A stretch of DNA of 17,618 nucleotides from Rickettsiales bacterium (GTDB lineage Bacteria; Pseudomonadota; Alphaproteobacteria; Rickettsiales; UBA1997), in NCBI GenBank assembly GCA_947455845.1, contig CANGQE010000006.1, positions 1 through 17,618 on the forward strand. The letters run 5' to 3'. The translations under genes were made by a program, and so were the position numbers. Under the pieces are notes generated by a model. The model saw only the letters and a list, made by a program, of their open reading frames with translations, was not told the DNA's origin and did not search any database. Positions 1 to 6,650 of the stretch are shown piece after piece (the first letter of the stretch is position 1; each line of letters begins with the position of its first letter).

Positions 1-66
1 AACGCTCGATGTTTAAACACAGGCGGCAGGAACCTCATGTAGGTCTCGACTCCGCTCGACCAGCTG
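1..66. repeat. GC-rich REP-like palindromic repeat, partial copy at window edge
   Basis: Read on the minus strand, this segment matches the first two thirds of the repeat at 6547-6648. Both contain GGTCGAGCGGAGTCGAGACC, then a GAGGTTCCTG or AAGGTTCCTG stretch, a GTGTTTAA stretch and CATCGAGCGTT. Only one arm is inside the window; the partner arm would lie before base 1. It follows the recF stop codon by about 25 bp. It is much more GC-rich than its surroundings. Short dispersed palindromes of this kind are usually REP-like, but I cannot count genomic copies from here. Confidence 0.7.
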
Positions 67-89
67 GTTTCGGTTTACAGGGAAAAAAC

Positions 90-1217
90 TTAAATACTCA
101 AAACCTGCAACATCCCATTCTCCAAATAACCAACAGGAATCAAGTCAGAACTAGTCGCACTAAAAAACGATTGCAAAGAAGTCGCCGCAATTTCCTCGAA
201 TAAATCTTTCCTTCGCCTCTCATCCAAATGCGAAACAACTTCGTCAAAAATTAAAATCGTCGGCTGGTTTTTGTAAGTCGCGGAAATCTTTGCCCGCGCT
301 AGAGTAATACCAATCATGATCGATTTCTGCTCACCGGTTGAAGACCGCATTGCTGAAGTTTGCTTGTCCGAAAAAATCGCATCAAAATCGCTGCGATGCA
401 CCCCAAAATTAGTTTTAAAATTTGCTAAATCGTGAGAGCGGTTTTCTTGTAATTTATTTTTGTAAAGCATCTCCAACTGCATGGCGCTTTGCTTCATTAC
501 AGTTTGTTCAATGTCACCGATTACACACAATCTTGGTTTGGGGAAATTGGATGAAAAGGATGAAATGGCTTTGTTAAAAAAATCCACCGCCTCAATTCGG
601 GCGCAGGCAATGGCCATTCCAAGTTCAACGATGTTGTTTTCAACAATGTCTAACCACTGATCACCACTTTTTTGACCGTGATATTTCTGCAAAATCAACA
701 AGCGCTCTTTCAACAATTTTTGGTAATTATTGATGCGGCTTGAATGCTCAAAATCGAGGTCGGAAACTATTTTGTCCAAGTAATCGCGGCGCTCTGATTT
801 GCCTAAAATAAAAAGCTGCTCAAGTTGCGGCGTCAGACAAATAAAATTAATTAAGTGGCTTCTAAGATCACTTTGACGCTTAGAACTGACAGGCTCGCCA
901 TTAATCTCAAAAATCTTTTTCTTCTGCTGCGAATTGAAAGAAACACCGATTTTTTCAATAAATTCGTGATCGGAAATTTCCGCGTAAATGCCGAATTGTT
1001 GTTTTTTTTCTTGAGTAACAGGATTGTCCAAAATCATTTCATCAAAATCACAACCACGCAAAGAAGCACCGCGACCAATCAAGGTCATGGCCTCAAGAAT
1101 GTTAGTTTTGCCGGCTCCGTTGAGTCCGGAAAATAAAATGAGCTGGTGGGAAAATTCGAGTTTTTTAGAGAGGAAGTTGCGGAAGTTAGTGAGGATGAGT
1201 TTGGAGATTGAGGACAA
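90..1217 (-). CDS. recF: DNA replication and repair protein RecF
   Basis: RecF is a cytoplasmic SMC/ABC-like ATPase that works with RecO and RecR to load RecA on gapped DNA at stalled forks. Counting from the TTG at 1217 (375 aa), Walker A GLNGAGKT is at about residues 31-38, the ABC signature SSTGEQK at 292-298 and Walker B LIFDE at 322-326, followed by a D-loop-like SHLDE. The LILTNFRNF stretch just after the start matches the beginning of RecF proteins. The frame stays open to a TTG at 1244, but the extra residues (LTVNC...) are encoded by an intergenic heptamer repeat. That is why I prefer the start at 1217; neither candidate has a Shine-Dalgarno sequence. It lies downstream of dnaN on the same strand, the usual dnaN-recF order, with a repeat-filled gap. 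Family assignment is very secure; the exact start is not. Confidence 0.95.
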   Translation of the reverse strand: MSSISKLILTNFRNFLSKKLEFSHQLILFSGLNGAGKTNILEAMTLIGRGASLRGCDFDEMILDNPVTQEKKQQFGIYAEISDHEFIEKIGVSFNSQQKKKIFEINGEPVSSKRQSDLRSHLINFICLTPQLEQLFILGKSERRDYLDKIVSDLDFEHSSRINNYQKLLKERLLILQKYHGQKSGDQWLDIVENNIVELGMAIACARIEAVDFFNKAISSFSSNFPKPRLCVIGDIEQTVMKQSAMQLEMLYKNKLQENRSHDLANFKTNFGVHRSDFDAIFSDKQTSAMRSSTGEQKSIMIGITLARAKISATYKNQPTILIFDEVVSHLDERRRKDLFEEIAATSLQSFFSATSSDLIPVGYLENGMLQVLSI

Positions 1218-1227
1218 GGGAATAGGA

Positions 1228-1248
1228 CAGTTAACAGTTAGCAATTGT
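1228..1248. repeat. Heptamer repeat, single arm
   Basis: Three tandem heptamers CAGTTAA, CAGTTAG and CAATTGT match one arm of the palindromic elements at 4471, 9369, 10268, 12191 and 16851. No facing arm is visible here, so this looks like a decayed or half copy. It sits immediately upstream of recF, and its sequence creates the apparent extra N-terminal codons of the longer recF frame. Confidence 0.65.
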
Positions 1249-1267
1249 TAGAACCAAAACGCGACAG

Positions 1268-1291
1268 ATCCTGAAACAAGTTCAGGATGAC
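1268..1291. repeat. CCTGAA/TTCAGG hairpin repeat, copy 1
   Basis: ATCCTGAA and TTCAGGAT form a perfect 8-bp stem around the loop ACAAG (1268-1288), followed by GACG. A second, slightly degraded copy is at 6501-6525. It lies in the dnaN-recF gap and has no U-tract, so it is a dispersed hairpin repeat rather than an obvious terminator. Confidence 0.65.
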
Positions 1292-1316
1292 GATGAGGAG
1301 AGAATTACCCTAGATA

Positions 1317-1342
1317 GCCGTTTAAGGCCGCCCTTAAATGGC
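1317..1342. repeat. Intergenic stem-loop between dnaN and recF
   Basis: The sequence GCCGTTTAAGG faces CCTTAAATGGC across a 4-base loop, giving an 11-bp stem with one mismatch. It stands between the dnaN stop-proximal hairpin and the CCTGAA repeat. No function can be read from it; it could be an RNA processing or stability structure in a dnaN-recF transcript. Confidence 0.4.
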
Positions 1343-1359
1343 GGATTTGACCAAACCCC

Positions 1360-1380
1360 CAAATTGCTGAAAGCAATTTG
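1360..1380 (-). terminator. Stem-loop directly after the dnaN stop (weak terminator candidate)
   Basis: CAAATTGCT and AGCAATTTG pair perfectly over 9 bp with a 3-base loop, beginning two bases after the dnaN stop codon on the minus strand. The sequence after the stem is G-rich rather than a U-run, so it does not fit a classical intrinsic terminator. It may protect the dnaN 3' end or attenuate transcription into recF. Confidence 0.35.
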
Positions 1381-1381
1381 A

Positions 1382-2485
1382 TTAAATTCTCACCGGCATA
1401 ATCACAAACACCGAGGTCATGTCTTTAGCTTCAATCAAGGCTGGTGAAGCGCTATCTTTGAAGCGCATCATTAGTTCATCTTTGTCAATTTGGCCGATAA
1501 TGTCTAAAAGGTAGCGCGAGTTAAAACCGGTTTCAATGCGATCACCGGAATAATTCACATCCAATTCTTCGTAAGCAAAAGAACCGTCATTAGTATTAAC
1601 TTGCAGGTTCATTTTACCATTTTCTACCACCAATTTCACTGATCTGTGTTTGTCGGTTGCAACAGTTGAAACGCGGTCAACACAATCAAAAAAATTCTTG
1701 CGGTTAATCACGGCAATTTGGGTGTTGTGCTTTGGTAGAACCTTGTCGTAGTCAGGAAATTCACCGTCGATTAATTTCGAAACAATCGTGGCTTGGTCAG
1801 CAGTAATTTTAATTTTTACGCGCGACACGGCCAGTTTAATTTTTTTCGATCCGTCAATAATTCTTCTGATTTCGGCAACGGATTTTTTAGGTAAAATCAC
1901 GCCAAATGAAGTTTTGAGATCAGTCACTAAAAATGACAAAGCTAGTCGGTGACCATCAGTTGCAACTGTGCGCAATTCAAAACCTGATTCTTTCTCCATC
2001 GCCTGTAAATAAAGGCCGTTTAGGTAGTAACGGGTTTCATCGTTAGAAATTGCGAAACGGGTTTTGTCGATCATTTTAGCTAGTTTTTCCGCATCAATTT
2101 CAATTTCTGCACCTAGCTCACCTTCAGATAAATTTGGAAATTCTGAAGCCTCAATACAAGGTAAACTGTATTTTGATTTGCCCGACTTAATTTGCAGAAT
2201 TGTCTCACTTTCTTGCGAGATCATGATGCTAGAGCCATCGGGGATTTTTCTGACAATATCAAAAAACATTTGGGAAGGAACGGTTGTTGCTCCACCCTTT
2301 TTCATGTCGGACTCAAAGGTAGAAGTCACTAAAATATCCATGTCAGTTGCGAGTAACACAACTTTGTCATCTTTAGCTTCAATCTTAATATTTTGCAGAA
2401 CCGGAATGGTATTTTTCTTTTCAACTGCACCATTAACGCTGGCGATGGCTTTAAGCAACACCTGCTTTGAGACTTCAAATTGCAT
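1382..2485 (-). CDS. dnaN: DNA polymerase III beta subunit (sliding clamp)
   Basis: DnaN forms the ring-shaped homodimer that tethers DNA polymerase III and other clamp-binding proteins to DNA. The 367-aa length is almost exactly that of the family (about 366), consistent with three clamp domains. Recognisable pieces are the N-terminal NTIPVLQNI (residues 25-33), ETRYYLNG (150-157), ATDGHRLA (175-182) and the C-terminal IMPVRI (362-367), which lies at the family's peptide-binding pocket. The ATG at 2485 fits the family N-terminus (MQFEV). The leader is A/T-rich without a Shine-Dalgarno motif. It follows the fhaC-like gene after 81 bp and precedes recF, with no dnaA in the window. The short leader 2486-2566 contains two direct copies of GATTGCC but no convincing promoter. 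Confidence 0.98.
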   Translation of the reverse strand: MQFEVSKQVLLKAIASVNGAVEKKNTIPVLQNIKIEAKDDKVVLLATDMDILVTSTFESDMKKGGATTVPSQMFFDIVRKIPDGSSIMISQESETILQIKSGKSKYSLPCIEASEFPNLSEGELGAEIEIDAEKLAKMIDKTRFAISNDETRYYLNGLYLQAMEKESGFELRTVATDGHRLALSFLVTDLKTSFGVILPKKSVAEIRRIIDGSKKIKLAVSRVKIKITADQATIVSKLIDGEFPDYDKVLPKHNTQIAVINRKNFFDCVDRVSTVATDKHRSVKLVVENGKMNLQVNTNDGSFAYEELDVNYSGDRIETGFNSRYLLDIIGQIDKDELMMRFKDSASPALIEAKDMTSVFVIMPVRI

Positions 2486-2566
2486 ATTTTAAAAGAAAAT
2501 TATTTGGGGTAAAATGATTGCCGGAAATTGATTGCCAAAACTTAAGAATGAAGCACTTAAATTCAA

Positions 2567-4279
2567 CTAGAAAAACCCGAATTCTGAAGCAAGATTAAAA
2601 TAAACGGCATTATTCTCGCCGTAGTTCTGCAACAAATATTGCGATTTAGATATTGCCCAAGAAAAAATAATATTGGCACTAAAATATTGCTGGCTGAATC
2701 CAATTTTAAAACCTGTGCCAGAAAGCCTACCGCTTTGTTGCCCACCTTTAGAACGCACGTAGCCGTAATCATAAAACGGCGTCAGAGCAAAACCGCGGCC
2801 TAAATTTACGCTAATTTCATTTTTAACATTGTAACCCGAATCATCAGCAATGGAGCCATTGGCAAAGCCGCGCACCGAATAAACTCCACCTACCGCAAAT
2901 TGGTCAACACCGTAAAGTGTTTGTTTAGAAATTTGGCTGTCAAAAGTGAGGTTGTAAGAAATTGGAGCTTCGACAATTTTTAATTTTTGGGAAAAATTGG
3001 CGTAAAATCTAAAAATATCAAACTCAAAATGGGCAACATTACTGGGCAATTTACCGCCATCCGTTTGTGAATCTAAAATATTCAAGGACTTACTGTAAGT
3101 TGGCTTCAAGAATAAACTGGACTCATTAAAAAATAATGTTGTCGGCAGCGACACCGAGCCAAAGGAAGCTTTGTGACTAGAAGAATCTTTCACCCCCGCG
3201 CTAAAATTCTGATTGTAACGCTGCGTCAAAAGCAAATTTGTCGCTAATTTAAATTTTTTACTTTTGAGCAAAAGTGCATCAAAGGCAGCTGATTTTGTTG
3301 AAGTTGTGCCGGTATATTTAGAATTAACGATGTCCCCACTGTGAAAAAAATAAGAACTTTTGGAATAATTTAAAGTCAAATTGCACCAAGTAAAAGGCAC
3401 CGAAAAACTACTGCTAAATGAGTTACTACCTTGCTCCTTACGATTATTATCAAGGTCATTTGCAGTTCGACTAATCACCAAATTATCATTGAGACGCAGC
3501 AGATTATCTTGGTTAAAACTAATGGTTTCACGCCTCGCCCCAGTTAATTTAACCCCATTATTGTCGTAAGCAGCACTAAGGCGTGAGCTATTTTTGGGAT
3601 TGTTTTCAACAGCAATTATGGAAGTGTTTTCCTGACTACTTGGTAAAATTTTTATCGTAGCATTGTTTGAGGAAAGGCGATTGATCTGCTCGAGGCCTTG
3701 CTCAATTTTTTTCATGTCCAGAATTTCGTCTTTTCCAACCAAACCAAAAGCAGTGAATTTTTGGGTTTGATCAAAAAAATTATCTTCCCGAAAAATTATT
3801 TTTTCTAAGCCGGATTCGGTTATTTCAATTTTTAAAATACCACTTTCAATGCTTTGTTGCGGGATGTTAGAACGCGAAGTAGCGTAGCCGCTTTCAGCTA
3901 AATAATTGGAAATTTTTTGGTTTAATTCGGAGATCTGGCTCAAGTTTAAACATTTTCCCAAATAATCTTTGGTGAGGATTTTGCTGCGGAATTTGGAGAT
4001 AATTTGGTTCGAAGAAAATTTTATTTCTCGGATGCGAAAACATTGGATGGCACGCAGATCTTGAACTACTTTTCCTGATTCTTTGGTGAGATTTTGCTGC
4101 TCTTCATTTTCGATCTGCTCAATTCTTTCCAACTCTTTTTCGACCTGCTTTATTTCTTTTTGATGAATTTGATCACGCTCAAACTGCTGCTGACGCTGCA
4201 TGATTTGGTCGGAGTCGGAAGCAGCTTGGGAATTGCACGCAAATAGGGCGAGAGCTAGGGTGGTGAGAGGTTTTTTCAT
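2567..4279 (-). CDS. TpsB-type outer-membrane transporter (ShlB/FhaC/HecB family)
   Basis: This 570-aa protein is a two-partner-secretion transporter of the Omp85 superfamily, which exports a large TpsA exoprotein through the outer membrane. It starts with a signal peptide (MKKPLTTLALALFACNSQA, cut after about residue 19), then a charged Q/E-rich helix (about 24-66) where FhaC has its plug helix H1. Next come POTRA regions at about 78-155 and 157-228; Cys80 and Cys110 match the cysteine pair seen in many family members. A 16-strand-type barrel fills the rest, with the Omp85 VRGF motif at 469-472 and a terminal phenylalanine (EFGFF), the usual outer-membrane insertion signal. No TpsA gene is present in the window, so the substrate is unknown. 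The leader lacks a Shine-Dalgarno sequence. It lies after ftsH on the same strand, separated by 247 bp of hairpins and repeats, so co-transcription is doubtful. Confidence 0.9.
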   Translation of the reverse strand: MKKPLTTLALALFACNSQAASDSDQIMQRQQQFERDQIHQKEIKQVEKELERIEQIENEEQQNLTKESGKVVQDLRAIQCFRIREIKFSSNQIISKFRSKILTKDYLGKCLNLSQISELNQKISNYLAESGYATSRSNIPQQSIESGILKIEITESGLEKIIFREDNFFDQTQKFTAFGLVGKDEILDMKKIEQGLEQINRLSSNNATIKILPSSQENTSIIAVENNPKNSSRLSAAYDNNGVKLTGARRETISFNQDNLLRLNDNLVISRTANDLDNNRKEQGSNSFSSSFSVPFTWCNLTLNYSKSSYFFHSGDIVNSKYTGTTSTKSAAFDALLLKSKKFKLATNLLLTQRYNQNFSAGVKDSSSHKASFGSVSLPTTLFFNESSLFLKPTYSKSLNILDSQTDGGKLPSNVAHFEFDIFRFYANFSQKLKIVEAPISYNLTFDSQISKQTLYGVDQFAVGGVYSVRGFANGSIADDSGYNVKNEISVNLGRGFALTPFYDYGYVRSKGGQQSGRLSGTGFKIGFSQQYFSANIIFSWAISKSQYLLQNYGENNAVYFNLASEFGFF

Positions 4280-4361
4280 GGTGATGAAAAAATTGGGTTT
4301 TAGGGTTTGGTGGTTTTTTTTCGCTTAACTTAATTTTGGTGCTGCGCCTGCGCTCCGCGCT

Positions 4362-4454
4362 GGATGGAGTTTGTAACTCCGTCCACATGTTTGCATCAAA
4401 GCAAATGTTTTAGGCTTGATACAAAAGTAGGGTCGGGGTTACAAACCCCAACCC
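4362..4454. repeat. Compound palindromic region between ftsH and the fhaC-like gene
   Basis: Three stem-loops follow each other. First, GGATGGAGTT pairs with AACTCCGTCC (4362-4384, 9 of 10). Second, an ACAT-TTTGC stem pairs with GCAAATGT (about 4386-4408), nested in a TTTGNATCAA/TTGATACAAA pairing that reaches 4425. Third, GGGTCGGGGTT pairs with AACCCCAACCC (4430-4454, 10 of 11). The first and last share the GTT-TGT/ACA-AAC loop style and look like related units facing each other. The region is more GC-rich than its surroundings and non-coding. Confidence 0.6.
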
Positions 4455-4470
4455 GCAGCGGTTTAATTAT

Positions 4471-4540
4471 CAGTTAACAATTATCAATTAACAGTTGGGG
4501 GTGGAGCAACTGTTAATTGTTAACTGCTAACTGTTAACTG
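4471..4540. repeat. Heptamer palindromic element, ftsH 3' end
   Basis: The left arm is CAGTTAA, CAATTAT, CAATTAA, CAGTTG (4471-4497). The right arm reads TTAATTG, TTAACTG, CTAACTG, TTAACTG up to 4540. The loop GGGGTGGAG differs from that of the other copies. The right arm carries the last codons and TAG stop of ftsH. Confidence 0.85.
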
Positions 4541-6413
4541 TATTGTCGCTGACATTCGGCACAAAACTCGTAGTAGAAGCCGTTGCCGCGCTTCTAGTTT
4601 CAGTTGAAACTTTTCTAATTTCCTTACCTGCCAGTAAATCCTTAATCTCATCTCCGCTCAAAGTTTCGTACTCTAACAAAGACTGCGCCAATTTTTCTAA
4701 ATCAGCTTTTTTATCGGCCAAAATATTTTTTGCTCTTTGCAAAGCTTCTTCAACAATCCGCTTCACTTCTTCATCAATAATTTTTCCCGTCTCTTCCGAA
4801 TAAGTTTTGGTCGCAGCGTAGAATTTAGAACCATCGTCTTCACCGTAATCCACCGCGCCCACCTTGTCACTCAAGCCCCAGCGCGTTACCATGCTGCGGG
4901 CCATGTTAGTGGCTTGGGTAATGTCGGAAGAGGCACCTGTAGTAACTTTATCGTAACCAAAAATTAATTCTTCCGCGGCACGGCCACCCATTGCCACCAC
5001 TAAATCATCGTGAAGTTTAGCGCGGGTTACCGAGAAACGATCAGTTTCGGGCAAACGCATTACCAAACCTAAAGCGCGGCCTCTTGGAATGATTGTCGCC
5101 TTGTGAATCGGATCAGAATTAACACAGTTCAAAGCGGTAATGGCGTGACCTGACTCGTGGTAAGCAGTAAGTTCTTTTTCCGATCTCTGCATGATCATCG
5201 ATTTTCTTTCGGCACCCATCATGATTTTATCCTTGGCCTCTTCCATGTTTTTCATGGTGACCATTTTTTGATTGTAACGAGCAGCAAGAAGTGCGCCTTC
5301 GTTGATCAAATTGGCTAAATCAGCACCAGCAAATCCGGGAGTTCCACGCGCGATTGTTTTAACATCAATGTCAGAAGCGGCGGCGATTTTTTTAAGATGC
5401 ACGTTTAGAATCTCTTCGCGACCACCAATGTCAGGATTAGGCACTGTAATTTGACGATCAAAACGTCCAGGGCGAAGCAAGGCGCGATCCAAAACATCAG
5501 GGCGGTTAGTTGCTGCAATGATTACTACACCTTCATTGTCAGCAAAACCATCCATCTCCACCAACAATTGGTTTAAAGTTTGCTCACGCTCATCATTGCC
5601 ACCACCAACACCCGAACCTCTGTGACGTCCAACCGCATCAATTTCATCAATAAAAATAATACAAGGTGCCGATTTTTTAGCTTGTTCAAACATGTCACGC
5701 ACACGGCTAGCACCGACACCGACAAACATTTCAACGAAGTCCGAACCTGAAATTGAAAAGAAAGGAACATTAGCTTCACCGGCAATGGCGCGAGCAAGCA
5801 AGGTTTTACCGGTTCCCGGTGAACCGATTAACAAACAACCACGTGGAATTTTAGCACCAACATCGGTGTATTTTTTAGCATCTTTAAGAAAATCAACAAT
5901 TTCGGTGAGTTCTTGTTTAGCTTCGTCAATACCGGCCACATCGTTAAAAGTAACTTTGACTTTGCTTTCTTGTAAAAGTTTAGCACGAGATTTGCCAAAA
6001 CCAAAGGCACCACCACGACCACCGCCACCCGACGCACCCTTGGCAAAATAAATCCACAAACCAACCATTACTAAAAGTGGTAACCAGCCTAAAAATCCGG
6101 CGATTACTTTTTCAGATTTACTGACTAATGGCACAGCGTTGATCTCTACACCCTTGGCTTGCAAGGTGTCAACTAGGTCAGGATATTCAGGAAGGTAAGT
6201 AAAAAATTGGCCGCCATCTTTGAATTTTCCAACTAGGTCGCTGCCTTTAATGTCAACTTGAGCCACTTCACCAGCATCAACTTTTTTCATGAATTCGCTG
6301 AAGATCAGCTTGTTTCCCGAGACTCCATCCGGCCCACCAATAAGGTTGGAAATGGTCATTACTACGGCAAAAATAACTATCCAAATAAAAAAGTTCTTTC
6401 CGGGAGTTTTCAT
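4527..6413 (-). CDS. ftsH: ATP-dependent zinc metalloprotease FtsH
   Basis: FtsH is a hexameric inner-membrane AAA+ protease that extracts and degrades misassembled membrane proteins and short-lived regulators. The 628-aa protein has a membrane segment at about residues 8-26, a periplasmic domain, and a second membrane segment near 104-124. Then come a glycine-rich linker, Walker A GSPGTGKT (197-204), Walker B IIFIDE (252-257) and the second region of homology with arginine fingers R314 and R317. The zinc site HESGH is at 419-423 with the likely third ligand D497. Length is normal. The ATG at 6413 gives a typical N-terminus; the leader is C/T-rich (CCCTCCTCA) and lacks a Shine-Dalgarno sequence. 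The last residues VNS and the TAG stop are encoded by the heptamer palindrome at 4471-4540. Confidence 0.98.
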   Translation of the reverse strand: MKTPGKNFFIWIVIFAVVMTISNLIGGPDGVSGNKLIFSEFMKKVDAGEVAQVDIKGSDLVGKFKDGGQFFTYLPEYPDLVDTLQAKGVEINAVPLVSKSEKVIAGFLGWLPLLVMVGLWIYFAKGASGGGGRGGAFGFGKSRAKLLQESKVKVTFNDVAGIDEAKQELTEIVDFLKDAKKYTDVGAKIPRGCLLIGSPGTGKTLLARAIAGEANVPFFSISGSDFVEMFVGVGASRVRDMFEQAKKSAPCIIFIDEIDAVGRHRGSGVGGGNDEREQTLNQLLVEMDGFADNEGVVIIAATNRPDVLDRALLRPGRFDRQITVPNPDIGGREEILNVHLKKIAAASDIDVKTIARGTPGFAGADLANLINEGALLAARYNQKMVTMKNMEEAKDKIMMGAERKSMIMQRSEKELTAYHESGHAITALNCVNSDPIHKATIIPRGRALGLVMRLPETDRFSVTRAKLHDDLVVAMGGRAAEELIFGYDKVTTGASSDITQATNMARSMVTRWGLSDKVGAVDYGEDDGSKFYAATKTYSEETGKIIDEEVKRIVEEALQRAKNILADKKADLEKLAQSLLEYETLSGDEIKDLLAGKEIRKVSTETRSAATASTTSFVPNVSDNTVNS

Positions 6414-6500
6414 TGAGGAGGGATTAAATTTTTAGGGAATTCGAATTGATTGGGGGTAAGTTAGGGGTGAAGGGAGAAAATTCAATTGGCAATTGTTTAG

Positions 6501-6525
6501 ATCCTTCAAACAAGTTCAGGATGAC
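6501..6525. repeat. CCTGAA/TTCAGG hairpin repeat, copy 2
   Basis: ATCCTTCAAACAAG then TTCAGGATGACG is the same repeat as at 1268-1291, with a small change in the left stem that weakens the hairpin. Both copies follow an AATTGTT-TAG stretch. It lies upstream of ftsH and about 20 bp from the GC-rich palindrome at 6547. Confidence 0.6.
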
Positions 6526-6546
6526 GGTAAGCTACTTTACCGCAAC

Positions 6547-6648
6547 CCGCTGGTCGAGCGGAGTCGAGACCTACCTAAGGTTCCTGACACCGTGTTTAAG
6601 ACATCGAGCGTTAACTTCCGGTAGGTCTCGACTCCTCTCGACCAGCGG
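6547..6648. repeat. GC-rich palindromic repeat, full copy
   Basis: Two 29-base arms (6547-6575 and 6620-6648) are inverted copies with 28 of 29 matches, around a 44-base spacer. The arms contain GGTCGAGCGGAGTCGAGACC. The left arm and spacer match the minus strand of 1-66. The right arm ends two bases before the decarboxylase stop codon, so it could act as a 3' end structure, but there is no U-tract. Together with 6501-6525 it accounts for most of the 237-bp gap between ftsH and the decarboxylase gene. Confidence 0.8.
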
Positions 6649-6650
6649 CG

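Noticed and set aside
9..203. Plus-strand 64-codon ORF at the left edge
   Set aside because: It lies over the GC-rich repeat and the antisense of recF, and the product has no recognisable pattern.
1245..2566. Possible replication origin near dnaN and recF
   Set aside because: No dnaA, no cluster of DnaA boxes (TTATCCACA-like) and no clear unwinding region in the gaps; in alphaproteobacteria oriC is often not next to dnaN.
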